Source of the DNA: Escallonia rubra
Lineage: Eukaryota > Streptophyta > Magnoliopsida > Escalloniales > Escalloniaceae
Length of the DNA stretch: 64,000 bases
Reading direction: 5' to 3'
NCBI GenBank assembly: GCA_033065855.1
Contig: JAVXUO010001651.1
Coordinates: forward strand, 62,001-126,000
Part shown: piece after piece, positions 54,604 through 64,000 of the stretch
Layout: every line of letters starts with the position of its first letter
Position numbering within the stretch: the first letter of the stretch is position 1
The notes under the pieces: generated by a model
The model's input: the letters and a program-made list of their open reading frames with translations, nothing else
Told to the model about the DNA's origin: nothing
The model's database searches: none
Position numbers and translations under genes: made by a program

Positions 54604-55590
54604 TTCCCCAACCCCAACCACTTCGTCTATACACATAGACACACAACATACCCCACACATGGTGCAACCACCCTGACATCTGCCCCCACATTCACCCACC
54701 ACACACACACACACAAACACGAGCACACACATTCAACACGCACAACACACACACTGTAAAACACGCACAACACACACACACACACACAGCATATACTATT
54801 ATGCACTATAAAACATGTACTCCCTCCTCTACACCCTATGACTGATCCGATCAAACAACCGATTCTCCCATTATTGCTGAAACCATCACCTACATTAATT
54901 AAACCCAAGCCTCGTCACAAAAATGAACTGGCCTTGATTGAAGAACCATTGAAACCCATACTCGAATAAATTTGAACCATTAACACTACCACAATTAGTG
55001 GTTCTGACATCAACATAATTAATACAGAGACCTGCAAGCCATACACCATGTCAACACTTACAGCTTCAGATCAGCAAACCCAATAACCTCGATATACTAA
55101 CTTTCACAATTTTGATCTTGACTAAATCACTGAACAAACACACTGCGTAAACACATTGTGTGTGTGTGTGTGTTCTAGAGTATGTGTGTGTGTGTGTGTG
55201 CGCGCGCGCGCGTGCAGTCGTGATTGTGATTTCGTATGTTTCTAATGTGTGTAGTTGCGTGTGTGGGTGGGTGTATGTTTTTCAGTGTGATTGTGTGTGT
55301 ATGTACATATGTCTCTGTGTGTGTGTGTGTGTGTGGATGGATGGTGTGTGTGTGTGTGTGTGTGGATGGATGGTGCTAGGTAATGGAAAAATGGTGGGGG
55401 TGGAGGAGGGAACCCGTAGTATGTGTGGCCATGTGTGTGTGCTGGGTGCAGGGGTTTGTGGGTGATGGGGGAAAGGGGACAACTGTGGTGTTGTGTGTGT
55501 TTGTGGATGGGGGGGGGGGGGGGGGGGGCAACCATGGGGGTGTGTGTAAAAAAATGGTGTTTTGGTATTTAAAGAGCGCCAAGTAGTTCA
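54604..55590. repeat. CA-rich then TG-rich low-complexity block
   Basis: cacacaca runs (54630-54790), about 350 bp of ordinary sequence, then tgtgtg runs (55155-55510) and a 20-G run (55509-55528). The CA and TG halves could pair on one strand. Open frames here are low-complexity artefacts. Confidence 0.7.
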
Positions 55591-56210
55591 TGTTGACTTA
55601 TGGGTCTAGATTCGTTATTTTGATAATTCTAACATTATCATTCTGAAATTAATCGAACTGTGTTATCAAGTATGATTTCAAGAAAAATTATAGCGAGGAC
55701 AAATCTTTGATGAAGACTTTGGATTTAGACTAGATTCATTTCTATTGTTTCTAAAATCTTAAGCTAAGCTTTCTTAAAGATCCACCGAAAAATAAAAAAG
55801 AACAAAAACAAGAAGCTTTGGCTACAAAATGTTTTCATTCGAAGCTTTCTCTAATCCTTTGATCGAATTTATCAAAAACTTCTTTGTTGGAACTAAAAAT
55901 ATTTTCATTCGAAGCTTTCTCAAAACCTTCGATCGAATTCAGCAAAAACTTCTTGTTGGAACTAAAAATGTTTTCATTCGAAGCTTTCTCAAAACCTTCG
56001 GCCGAATCCGTTCTTCCATTCTGTTTTAAAAAAGGTTTTTATTCGAAGGAACTTGGGTTTCATTCGAAGGATACCTTTTCATTTGAGGTTTCGCTTTTTG
56101 GATTGAAAGATTCCATTTGTTAGTACGTATCTCAATCTAAAATCTTTTTCATTCCAAACTTAGAATTTTCATTCGAAGCCTACGTTTTTCATTCGATTGA
56201 ATCCTTCAGT

Positions 56211-59200
56211 TGTAACATCCCCGGAAATCCGTAGCTCCGCCTCCCCGAACTCCCGGGTCGTTAGCCTATCGGATCACATCAAACCTGTCAAATCTGTTCA
56301 CTAACACATACTACAAAATATCAAATCCGACACCATCTTAAATTCTTCAAATACAAGCTTACAAGACTGCATAAGCTCAAACTGTTAAAATCTAAGTTCT
56401 TTACAAACTCGAGTCCTTATGAATGAATCGACAGTACCGACCCGCACAGGGGCCACATTACCTAGTAGTGATGGGCTCACCGGAACCTCACGCAGACTCT
56501 AACCCATTCCCGAACCTGTTACATCTTATCACCACCTGCAGAAGGGAGCCAAACGGAGGGTGAGCTTTTAAAAGCTCAGTAAGGTCGTACAAAAGGACCA
56601 ACGAAAGAATTACAAACGATTCCAAGAATCCAACTGACAAAGATTTCCAGAACACTTCAAACGGTCAAAGACTCAATGATTTCCAAAAAGAATCAAAATT
56701 CATCAAAAATAACTAGCAAAATAGACAAATACCATCACGATGGGTTCCAAAATGATCAACAAAAGATTATTTCCATAGTCATCATTTCAAAATACAATGC
56801 TGGTTTTCCAAAAGATTTCAAAACGCGTACGGATCATCTGAAATAGTTCTTTCCAAAATACAATGATGACTTGTCAAGGGATTTCAACCCAAGTACAAAT
56901 CATGATACATATGACGCGAATAAAATCAAAAATCAACGTTGACCATGGGCAAAGTTAGTAGTGTACACATGCATGATGTACCAAAATATTAGTCCACTTG
57001 GGTACTAGCCTGCTTTTCCTTTAGGATTCAAACCAGCCTTATTACGTCCTCCCACAAAACAGAAACCCAGGTCAACAGAAGAATCAGCAATATCAGTGAG
57101 CGTTAACATATGCTCAAATCTCCGAAATCAATTCGGATTCCAATAACAATAATCATAATGACATAAGTCCGCATTCAGAATTTTCAGCAGAAAAATCACA
57201 AATAAACAACAAAACGATTGCGAATAATTATCGAATTTAAGCAAAACAATTCAGAAGAACGGATACAAACAATTGTCAAATTTTCTCAACATGCAATAAC
57301 AGGCGAGCATCACAGGATTTCCAAATAATCGATTCAGGTTCAATATTGGGGTTTTCTGGGCAATAATATGCTGATATGAATACACAATTCAGAGTTCGAC
57401 ATTAGTCATAAATATATCAAAGGAGTACTTATGAGTGCGAGTTATCAAAACGAGGGTTCGGACGGAAGTCCTTATCCAGGGTTCAGATAGAATCCCTTAC
57501 TTGGATCTGCAACTAAACTATCTAACCGGAAGTCTTTCACGTTAACCTAAACGGAATAATCGAACCATTAGAACACAGACTATAGTAAAATATTATAACT
57601 TAATACAGACTCACGCATACTCCCAAAATGAACCTCCCCTCACCGGGTATGTAAAATTATTGAAACGCCCCTAGCGTGTAAAATTACCAAAATGCCCCTC
57701 GGACTTAAATTACCAAAATGGTCTTCCCATAAGTAGAATCACTGAAATAATCTTCCCATATGTAAATTTATGCAAAAATACCTTTCTTAGGTCAAATTAC
57801 CAAAATACCTCTTCGGGGTGGCAAATTACCAAAATGCCCCTGGGGTTTCCGGCACCTGAAAAATCTCAAAAATATCTTAAAACACTATGTTAAGCATCCT
57901 GATATCATTTCTGGTCTAAAAAGCATTTTAAATAATTTTCGTCCGAAAATTCTGAACCGGTGTCCGGATCGAGTGCTAAAAGGCCTGTTTCACGAAAAAT
58001 ACTTATCGGCTTCAGAATGGTACAAAATTTTAGAATCTGATACCTATCAGTGAAATAAGATTTTACTAAAAATTTTAGATTAAAATAACTTGGTTTACTA
58101 GGTTAAATAATTCGCTAATTCTGTTAAATTGATGCCCTCATTTAGCGCTCTTCACGGATACCAAAAATTCCCGAAAAAATTCATAGCGTAGTTCTAATAA
58201 AAATATTTGGGGTTACAGTTTTGGACTTGCCTAATTTTAGCCCTAACTATTTATGAAAATTCGTTGAAAAACTGCCTAACAAATTTTACCTTTAGCGACG
58301 ATTACGCTTCCTATTCATATTAAGCACACACTAACTCACGTTTTTTGCACCTACTTCTCTTCTTCCTCCAGCTGCCATGACTCATCTACTTGCCTAACCC
58401 CCCAAGAATCAGACACCAACTCACAAAACCATTGCTAACCCACCAAAATACTCACATATGTTTACTTTCATCAAAAGAACCCATCCTAACACAATTTGGA
58501 CACACAATTATTTCCCCCACCACCTTACCCGTAATACTACACACACAAGAACACCCACAGTTTCACACACACACAAACTCACCCCTTACCCCTCGGAATT
58601 TCCTTAAAACTTCACAATTTCATTCACTAACTTCATAAACCCACACAACAACCTAAGATATTACACCTATATACACAACTATATGTGTGTATATATACAC
58701 ACCCTCGGTACACACTCACAGTTATACGCACACACACTAAGCACCCGAAACACTCACTATAAATACATACGAAGGTAGAAGAATCACCTTGCAAACTTTT
58801 TCCCAAATCTCTCTACTTTCCTCTTTCTTTCCTTTTCTTCTCCCTGTTTTCTTTCTCTTCTCTGTTTCTTCTTCTTCTTCTCTGTTTCTTGTTTCTGTCT
58901 TGATTCTTCTTTCTTTCCCGAAAGGGAAAGATTTCCCTTTTTGTTTTTTTTCTTCTTCTTTATCTTCCACCGAGACCTCCATTACCCACATATCCCATAT
59001 TTAAATATTTAACTAGCTTAGTCATTGTAACAAGGAGGAGGTGGCAACATTTTAAGGTATGGTTTCCCCAAATTGCAAATTAGCCCCCAGAATTTCCACA
59101 ATTACAAAATGACCCCAAACTTTTGAATGATTTACATCAAAGCCCCAAATCTTATTCCAACCTCCGTTAATCTAATTGAATGTCCCGAAAACATATATTT

Positions 59201-59432
59201 TCACTCGATTCATTATTTTTCATCACAAAAAACATTAACTACATTTATACCCCCAAAGTTTTCCAAAATTACATAAATGCCCTCAAAATTTCAAAAATTA
59301 AATTTTTGCCTCAAAATTATTTTAAGCTTCGATACTCTACTAGTACTCGAACCTTGTTCAGAATTATTGCCCGTTTATTTTTTTGGAGCCCGGATGATTA
59401 TTTAACCGGCTTTCGAAGTTCGGGGTATTACA
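56211..59432. mobile_element. Solo LTR (family A), copy 2, nested in copia LTR
   Basis: 3222 bp from TGTAACATCCCCGGAAATCC to TTCGGGGTATTACA, flanked by tcagt (56206-56210) and ttagt (59433-59437), a 4/5 match. It is homologous throughout to 11883-16899. It is the uninterrupted copy, so it defines the family length. No internal genes. Confidence 0.82.
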
Positions 59433-59633
59433 TTAGTGGCTCTAAGTTACTTCCGCTCTTCAATTTCATCCGAATGAATCTGGTATTCATTCGACCGACT
59501 TCTTCAAAGGTAACCTCAACCCTTCTTAAATGAAATTCCTCCGAACGATTTTAAATATTCATTCGAATTATTTTTTAAAAATATTCTCTGTCTTACCCTT
59601 TTAAATGCTCTTAAACGGTCATATACCCTCAAG

Positions 59634-59640
59634 TATAAAA
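59634..59640 (+). promoter_or_regulatory. Putative TATA box of copia LTR
   Basis: tataaaa in the context caagtataaaagggac, about 550 bp before the LTR end, the usual place for the LTR promoter. No transcript evidence. Confidence 0.55.
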
Positions 59641-60183
59641 GGGACCCTCAGAAAGTTTATTACTAACTTTTCTGATCTCTGAAAATTTCTTGAATCTCTC
59701 TAAAAGCTCTCTCAACATATTTATACATTATCACACAATTCTTTGAGTGAGTTCTTTGTTTGAGATCTTGTCAAGCAAGCTTTTTGGTTAAGTTCTTTAA
59801 GATCCAGATCTTCTCACATAAGAAAGCTTAGTTCATCTTTTTCATTGTAATATCTACTCTTTGAGGAGTGTGAATTTTATTTCAGTTATAAATCTACATT
59901 TCAATTGTAATTGTTGGAAATGTTGATGAGGTTTCAGAACTGTACTAAGGTTTGAGCTAGCACCTGAAGCTAGCTGTTTGGTGGAAGGCTCGAGTAGGTC
60001 TTTCTTGCATGGAGTGTTCAGGGACTGGACGTAGGCTAGTGGGGCCAAACCAGTATACATCTTTATGTCGATCTGCGATTGCTATTATCTTGTTAGTTAA
60101 GTCTTAAATTTCTGCTTAAAGTTGTAAGCACCTATTCACCCCCCCCCCCCCAAACTCTCTAGGTGTATTTAGGGACGTACAAG

Positions 60184-60195
60184 TGGAATCAGAGC
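60184..60195 (+). promoter_or_regulatory. Copia primer binding site
   Basis: TGGAATCAGAGC, one mismatch from the standard tRNA-Met initiator site, starting two bases after the LTR. Confidence 0.75.
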
Positions 60196-60269
60196 AATGT
60201 GGTCTATTTTTTCTTTTGTTACCTAACCGTCAAGAGCTAAAGGTTCAGCAACTAATTGACCACCTCTGC

Positions 60270-61250
60270 TGAAGAATGATAATTATAGCTACTGGAAGAA
60301 TCGAATGAGAAGCTTCTTGAAGCAGGAAACCTATGTGTGGAATGTCGTAGAAAATGGTTCGATCATTCCTATGAAGGATGGTCCAGAAGTGAACAAGATT
60401 CCCAAGAAAATTCTTGAAATGAATACTCAAGAGGCACATTTATTCTCTATAGACGATAGAGCAAAAGACACCATCAGATATGGTCTCGACGTAAATGAAT
60501 ATAATCGAGTCTCAGTGTGTGAAATAACACAAGAGATGTGGAGGCTACTAGAAGTTACTCATGAAGGTACAAATCAAGTAAAGGAGATTAGAATTGGCAT
60601 GCTAGTCCAGCAGTAAGAGGCCTTCAAGATGAAGGAAAATGAGTCCATTAATGAGATGTATTCCAGATTCACTCTCGTTATAAATGGACTTAAGCTTTTA
60701 GGGAAAAGTGTACCCTGAAAAGGACATGATTAAAAAAGTTCTCAGATCTCTTCCCCAGAGATGGGAAGCTAAAGTTATAGCCATTCAATAAGATATAGAC
60801 TTGAATAACCTCAATTTGGAAGAGTTGGTGGGATCTCTAATGATTCATGACATTACGATGAAGATTCATGATGAGGAAGAGACTACCTCGAAGATTCATG
60901 ATGAGGAAGAGACTACCTCGAAGAAGAAGAATCTAGCTCTCAAAGCTGAAGCCTCTCACGAACTTAAAGAGAGCAGCGATGATTCTGACAATTGCATGGC
61001 TTTCATCACTCCAAAGTTCAAGAAGTTCCTAACAAACCGGAGAGATGGAAAGATGAAAAGGAGTCAGTTAACCCAGTCATAACAAAGAAACAACAGTGAC
61101 TAGAGTTCAAGAGAAAATCCTGATGCTTATTATATGTGCGGCAAAACTGGACACATCAAGAAATATTGCCCGCAACTCAAGAATAAGTCGACAAGTAGCA
61201 GCAACTGAGATACAAAGGAAAAGAAGTTCAAATCCAGAAAAGCTCTGCTG
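60270..61250 (+). pseudogene. Copia gag
   Basis: Capsid-type protein of the retrotransposon. Frames: NYSYWKNRMRSFLKQETYVW near 60280, KDTIRYGLDVNEYNRVSVCE and LLEVTHEGTNQVKE (60465-60585), a stop at 60616, ESINEMYSRFTLVINGLKLL, a frameshift at about 60700, KKVLRSLPQRWEAKVIAIQ, a stop, then LNNLNLEELVGSLMIHDITM (60801 on). The zinc knuckle YMCGKTGHIKKYC (about 61131-61170) lacks its first Cys: the codon at 61128-61130 is TAT. Confidence 0.85.
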
Positions 61251-61904
61251 ACATGGGATGACTTTGACGAAAGTGATAAAGAGATGAGCGAAAATGATGA
61301 TGTAGCTTAGCTGTGCTTTATGGCCAAGGATGGTCACTCAAATAAGGTAATCCCTTCTGCCAATCTTAATTATTATAAAATTGAAATAGCCTTCGTTGAA
61401 TTAAGTTAAAACCATGAAAAATTGAAACTTAAAAATACTACTCTTAAAAAGAAAGCCCTTTTCTGGATCAACACTGTTGAAGAGTTGGCTACTCAAAAGG
61501 AAGAGCTAGATGAAAAGGTGAGTTTTATACCAACAAAAATACTTCTTTGAAAAATGATCTGATTGCTTCTAAAAAGGAAAAATCTGATTTGTCTTTAAAA
61601 ATCCAGTCTCTCAATTGTGTAAAAACCTTGTAGAAAATGAGTTTTTAAAATCTCAATTGGAAAAAATTTCTATTCAAAAGGGGAAATTAGAAAAGGAGAT
61701 CGAATTTATGAACTTTACTCTTTCAAAATTTACACAAAGAAGAGAGAACTGAAATATAATTTTGGGAATACAAAGGTGTGTCTTTGAAAAGACTGGATTG
61801 GTTATGATCCTTTTAGGAAGCAAAAGGATTACAAAATTTTCTTTAGCAAGAATCTAGCTTCACCATTCACACTTTGTATAACTTGTAATAAGAAGTGGCA
61901 CTTA

Positions 61905-62300
61905 GTGAAAAATTGTCTACATAAAGTAGCTAGAAATCAACAATCTTTTTCTATCGATAACTGTAGAATGAAGCAAGTTTGGGTGCTGAAATCTCGTACG
62001 TCTAATCTTCCAGGACACAAGAAAGTGTCGGTATCTAAAGCATCAAAACCAGAATCTATTGTAGGTATGCTTGAAAGAAAAGGTGGATCCTCGATAGTGG
62101 GTGCTCAAGGCACATGACAGGTGATAGTTCGCTATTCACACACCTCATTCCAAAGGATGGTGGTCTGGTTACCTTCGAAGATAACTCAAATGGTAAAATC
62201 ATAGGTAAAGGTAAAATTGGTAACAATTAGATCTCTATTGATAATGTGTCTTTAGTTGATGGCTTGAAATTTAATTTGATTAGCATCATTCAACTAATCG
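61905..62300 (+). pseudogene. Copia aspartic protease
   Basis: The retropepsin-type region. WILDSGCSRHMTGDSSLFTH with the catalytic DSG is readable from 62084 (Asp codon 62093-62095), one frame away from the upstream open frame (61905-62117), so a frameshift separates them. NVSLVDGLKFNLISIIQL follows (about 62240). Confidence 0.82.
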
Positions 62301-62379
62301 ATCGTGGGCACAAAGTATGTTTTGAAGGTGATCACTGTCTGATTCGTCATGTCTCAATGGAGGCACTTTGGTTGGTAAG

Positions 62380-63330
62380 CGAGATGGTAACATCTATACT
62401 CTCTCATTTGACGAATTTGGTTCTTCTCGAGAAATATGCCTTTCTGTTCAACAAGATGACAATTGGTTGTTGCATCATAGATTAGGTCATGTGCATATGG
62501 ACCTAATCAAGAAATTACTCTCAAAAGAATTTATTAGAGGCTTACCAAAGTAGAAGTTTGTCAAGTATAAGGTTTATGATGCCTATCAATACGGAAACAA
62601 TCAAAATCCTCGTTTCATGCCAAAAATGTTGTTTCTACCTCCCGTCTGCTTCAACTCTTTCATTTAGATCTTTTTGGCCCTACAAGGCATGCTAGCCTTG
62701 GTAAAAAAATTTATGCCTTCGTCATTGTTGACGATTTTTTTAGATAAACCTGGGTTCTATTTTTAACTCATAAGGATGAAACCTTCGGAAAAAAAATAGC
62801 CTTGTAAAGCTTCTAAAAAATGAGAAAGAGTTGAAACTTGTAAAAATTCGAAGCGATCATGGCGGCAAGTTTGAAAAATATTTTATTCCTTTTTGTGATG
62901 AAAATGGCATTGCTCAAGTTTTTTCTGCTCCTCGGACTCCCCAACAAAATGGGATAGTAGAGAGAGAATCGTACGCTTCAAGAGATGGCTATAACAAAGC
63001 TTCACGAAAACTCTTTGCCAAAATATTTTTGGGCCAAAGTCGTCAATACTTCTTGTTACGTTTTGAACAGGGTTCTTATTATATCCATTATTGACAAAAC
63101 TCCTTACGAAATTTTCTCTAATCGAAAACTAAAAATTGATTACTTCAAGGTTTTCGGTTGCAAATATTTTATTTTAAATAATCGTGAGAACTTAGGCAAG
63201 TTTGATGGAAAATTAGACGAGAGTAGCTTTCTTGGTTATTCCATGAAGGGTACATCATATAGAGTTTATAATTATAGGACTCTTGCTATTGAAGAGTCAA
63301 TGCATGCTGTTTTTGAGGAATCTAATGTTG
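62380..63330 (+). pseudogene. Copia integrase
   Basis: Integrates the copy into the genome. HHCC-type finger region: WLLHHRLGHVHMDLIKKLLS, but both expected Cys codons read TAT (62575-62577 and 62584-62586). The catalytic triad residues are visible: Asp in LHLDLFGP (about 62665), Asp in RSDHGGKF (about 62855), Glu in QNGIVERE (about 62960). The C-terminal part (VFGCKYFILNNRENLGKFDG, then SFLGYSMKGTSYRVYNYRTL) is open from 62985 to 63785. Stops and frameshifts lie between. Confidence 0.87.
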
Positions 63331-64000
63331 TAAATCAAAGTAAGCATACAGATGACAACAACGAGAGTCTCCAACTCAGCTTCAATAAATTAGATATTTC
63401 AACAGATGAAGGAGGCAGTTCAAATTCATTCGAAAAAACAAATGGTGAAACTCAATCCCTTCCCAAGAGCTGCATATACTCTTCTAACCACCCAAAGGAG
63501 CAAGTAATTGGTAATGTCGAACATGGGGTAACTACTCGATCTTTCGTAAAAAAAAATTGTGCCGATTTTGCTTTTCTCTCTCAAATTGAGCTTAAAAATA
63601 TTCATGAGGCTCTCAAAGATGATGGGTGGATTCTTGCCATAAAAGAAGAATTGAATCAATTTGAAAGAGGCAATGTTTGGACTCTAGTCCCGCCTCCAAT
63701 TCAACAAAAAGTCATCGGCACCAAGTGGGTTTTTCGAAACAAACTTGATGAAGATGCCACATTGTTCAAAACAAGGCTAGATTAGTAGCCCAGGGATACA
63801 TCAGGTGATTGGGTTGATTTTAACGAAACCTTTGCCCCTATTTCTCGACATAAAGCTATCCATATTCTTTTGGCATTTTCATATCATATGAATTTCAAAC
63901 TTTATCAAATAAATGTGAAAAGTGCTTTCTTGAATGGGGTCATTCAGAAGGAACTGTTTGTCAAACAACCTCCCGGTTTTGAAAATGAAAAATACCCCAA
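63330..64000 (+). pseudogene. Copia reverse transcriptase, N-terminal part
   Basis: After a Ser/Asn-rich linker, the RT opens with IKEELNQFERGNVWTLVPPP, VIGTKWVFRNKLDEDATLFK, a frameshift near 63775, then FNETFAPISRHKAIHILLAF and YQINVKSAFLNG. The family's catalytic motif A Asp is replaced by Asn (AAT at 63912-63914). The window ends at KQPPGFENEKYP, before the YxDD motif. Confidence 0.87.

Larger units (their letters stand above)
55591..60181 (+). repeat. Copia 5' LTR, interrupted by a solo LTR
   Basis: It begins TGTTGACTTATGGG and ends near GGGACGTACA, just before the primer binding site. It contains about three tandem-like copies of an attcgaagctttctc unit (about 55838-56010). The nested insertion at 56211-59432 divides it. 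The 3' LTR is outside the window, so the ends rest on TG/CA and PBS position. Confidence 0.75.
55591..64000 (+). mobile_element. Ty1/copia retrotransposon, SIRE-like, 5' part
   Basis: The 5' LTR runs 55591-60181 (about 1.37 kb after removing the nested 56211-59432). A primer binding site follows, then gag, protease, integrase and the start of reverse transcriptase. The rest lies beyond the right edge. The lineage call (SIRE/Maximus type) rests on the gag (DVNEYNRVS, LLEVTHEGTNQVKE) and integrase (SAPRTPQQNGIVERE) style. Many stops and frameshifts make it inactive. Confidence 0.88.

Noticed and set aside
55160-55591. Cys-rich or Pro/His-rich open frames
   Set aside because: They come from TG/CA microsatellites and a poly-G run. 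No protein-like composition.
1-64000. CRISPR arrays, bacterial operons, phage or plasmid functions
   Set aside because: The window is plant nuclear DNA with spliced genes and eukaryotic transposons. No repeat-spacer arrays or bacterial genes were seen.

Overview
The window is nuclear DNA of a flowering plant with a large, transposon-rich genome. It has spliceosomal GT-AG introns up to 12.5 kb, plant-type hAT, CACTA, Mutator-like, LINE, TRIM and Ty1/copia elements, and an initiator-tRNA-Met type primer binding site. The species cannot be named from the sequence. No bacterial-style gene, CRISPR array, tRNA or rRNA gene was recognised.

There is one convincing host gene. It is the 3' two thirds of a plant syndetin/VPS50 homologue on the + strand, in 16 exons between 3766 and 35496. 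All 15 junctions are GT-AG and keep the frame, giving an 813-residue C-terminal product that ends at a TAG at 35494-35496. The N-terminal exons must lie left of base 1. Syndetin replaces VPS54 in the EARP tethering complex (with VPS51, VPS52 and VPS53), which works in endosomal recycling.

The introns carry much of the interest. From left to right they hold a Mutator-like MITE (4676-5731), a 388-bp hAT MITE (7532-7919), a solo LTR with an exact 5-bp target duplication carrying two nested elements (11883-16899), and a tandem duplication (20392-21217). The 12.5-kb intron contains a three-level nest at 22045-27161: an old TIR element, a BED-zinc-finger hAT transposon inside it, and a second copy of the hAT MITE inside the transposase gene. 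Two more hAT derivatives with perfect 8-bp target duplications (28912-29750, 31458-32022) lie in the same intron. A complete TRIM lies upstream of the first visible exon (1697-2185).

Downstream of the gene everything recognised is mobile DNA. A LINE remnant is split by a second LINE whose layout fits a 5' inversion by twin priming (35988-39934). Next is a longer LINE on the - strand whose reverse-transcriptase core is deleted (about 40445-47560). Then come a Mutator-like element with possible captured coding sequence (48391-49350), a CACTA element with an exact 3-bp duplication (49737-54600), a CA/TG-rich block, and a SIRE-like Ty1/copia retrotransposon that runs off the right edge. The copia 5' LTR is itself interrupted by a second solo LTR of the family seen in the syndetin intron.

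All recognisable mobile-element protein genes are broken by stops, frameshifts, deletions or loss of key residues. The host gene's exons are intact. I saw no new biological system. The value lies in the resolved nesting and in several mechanistic signatures.
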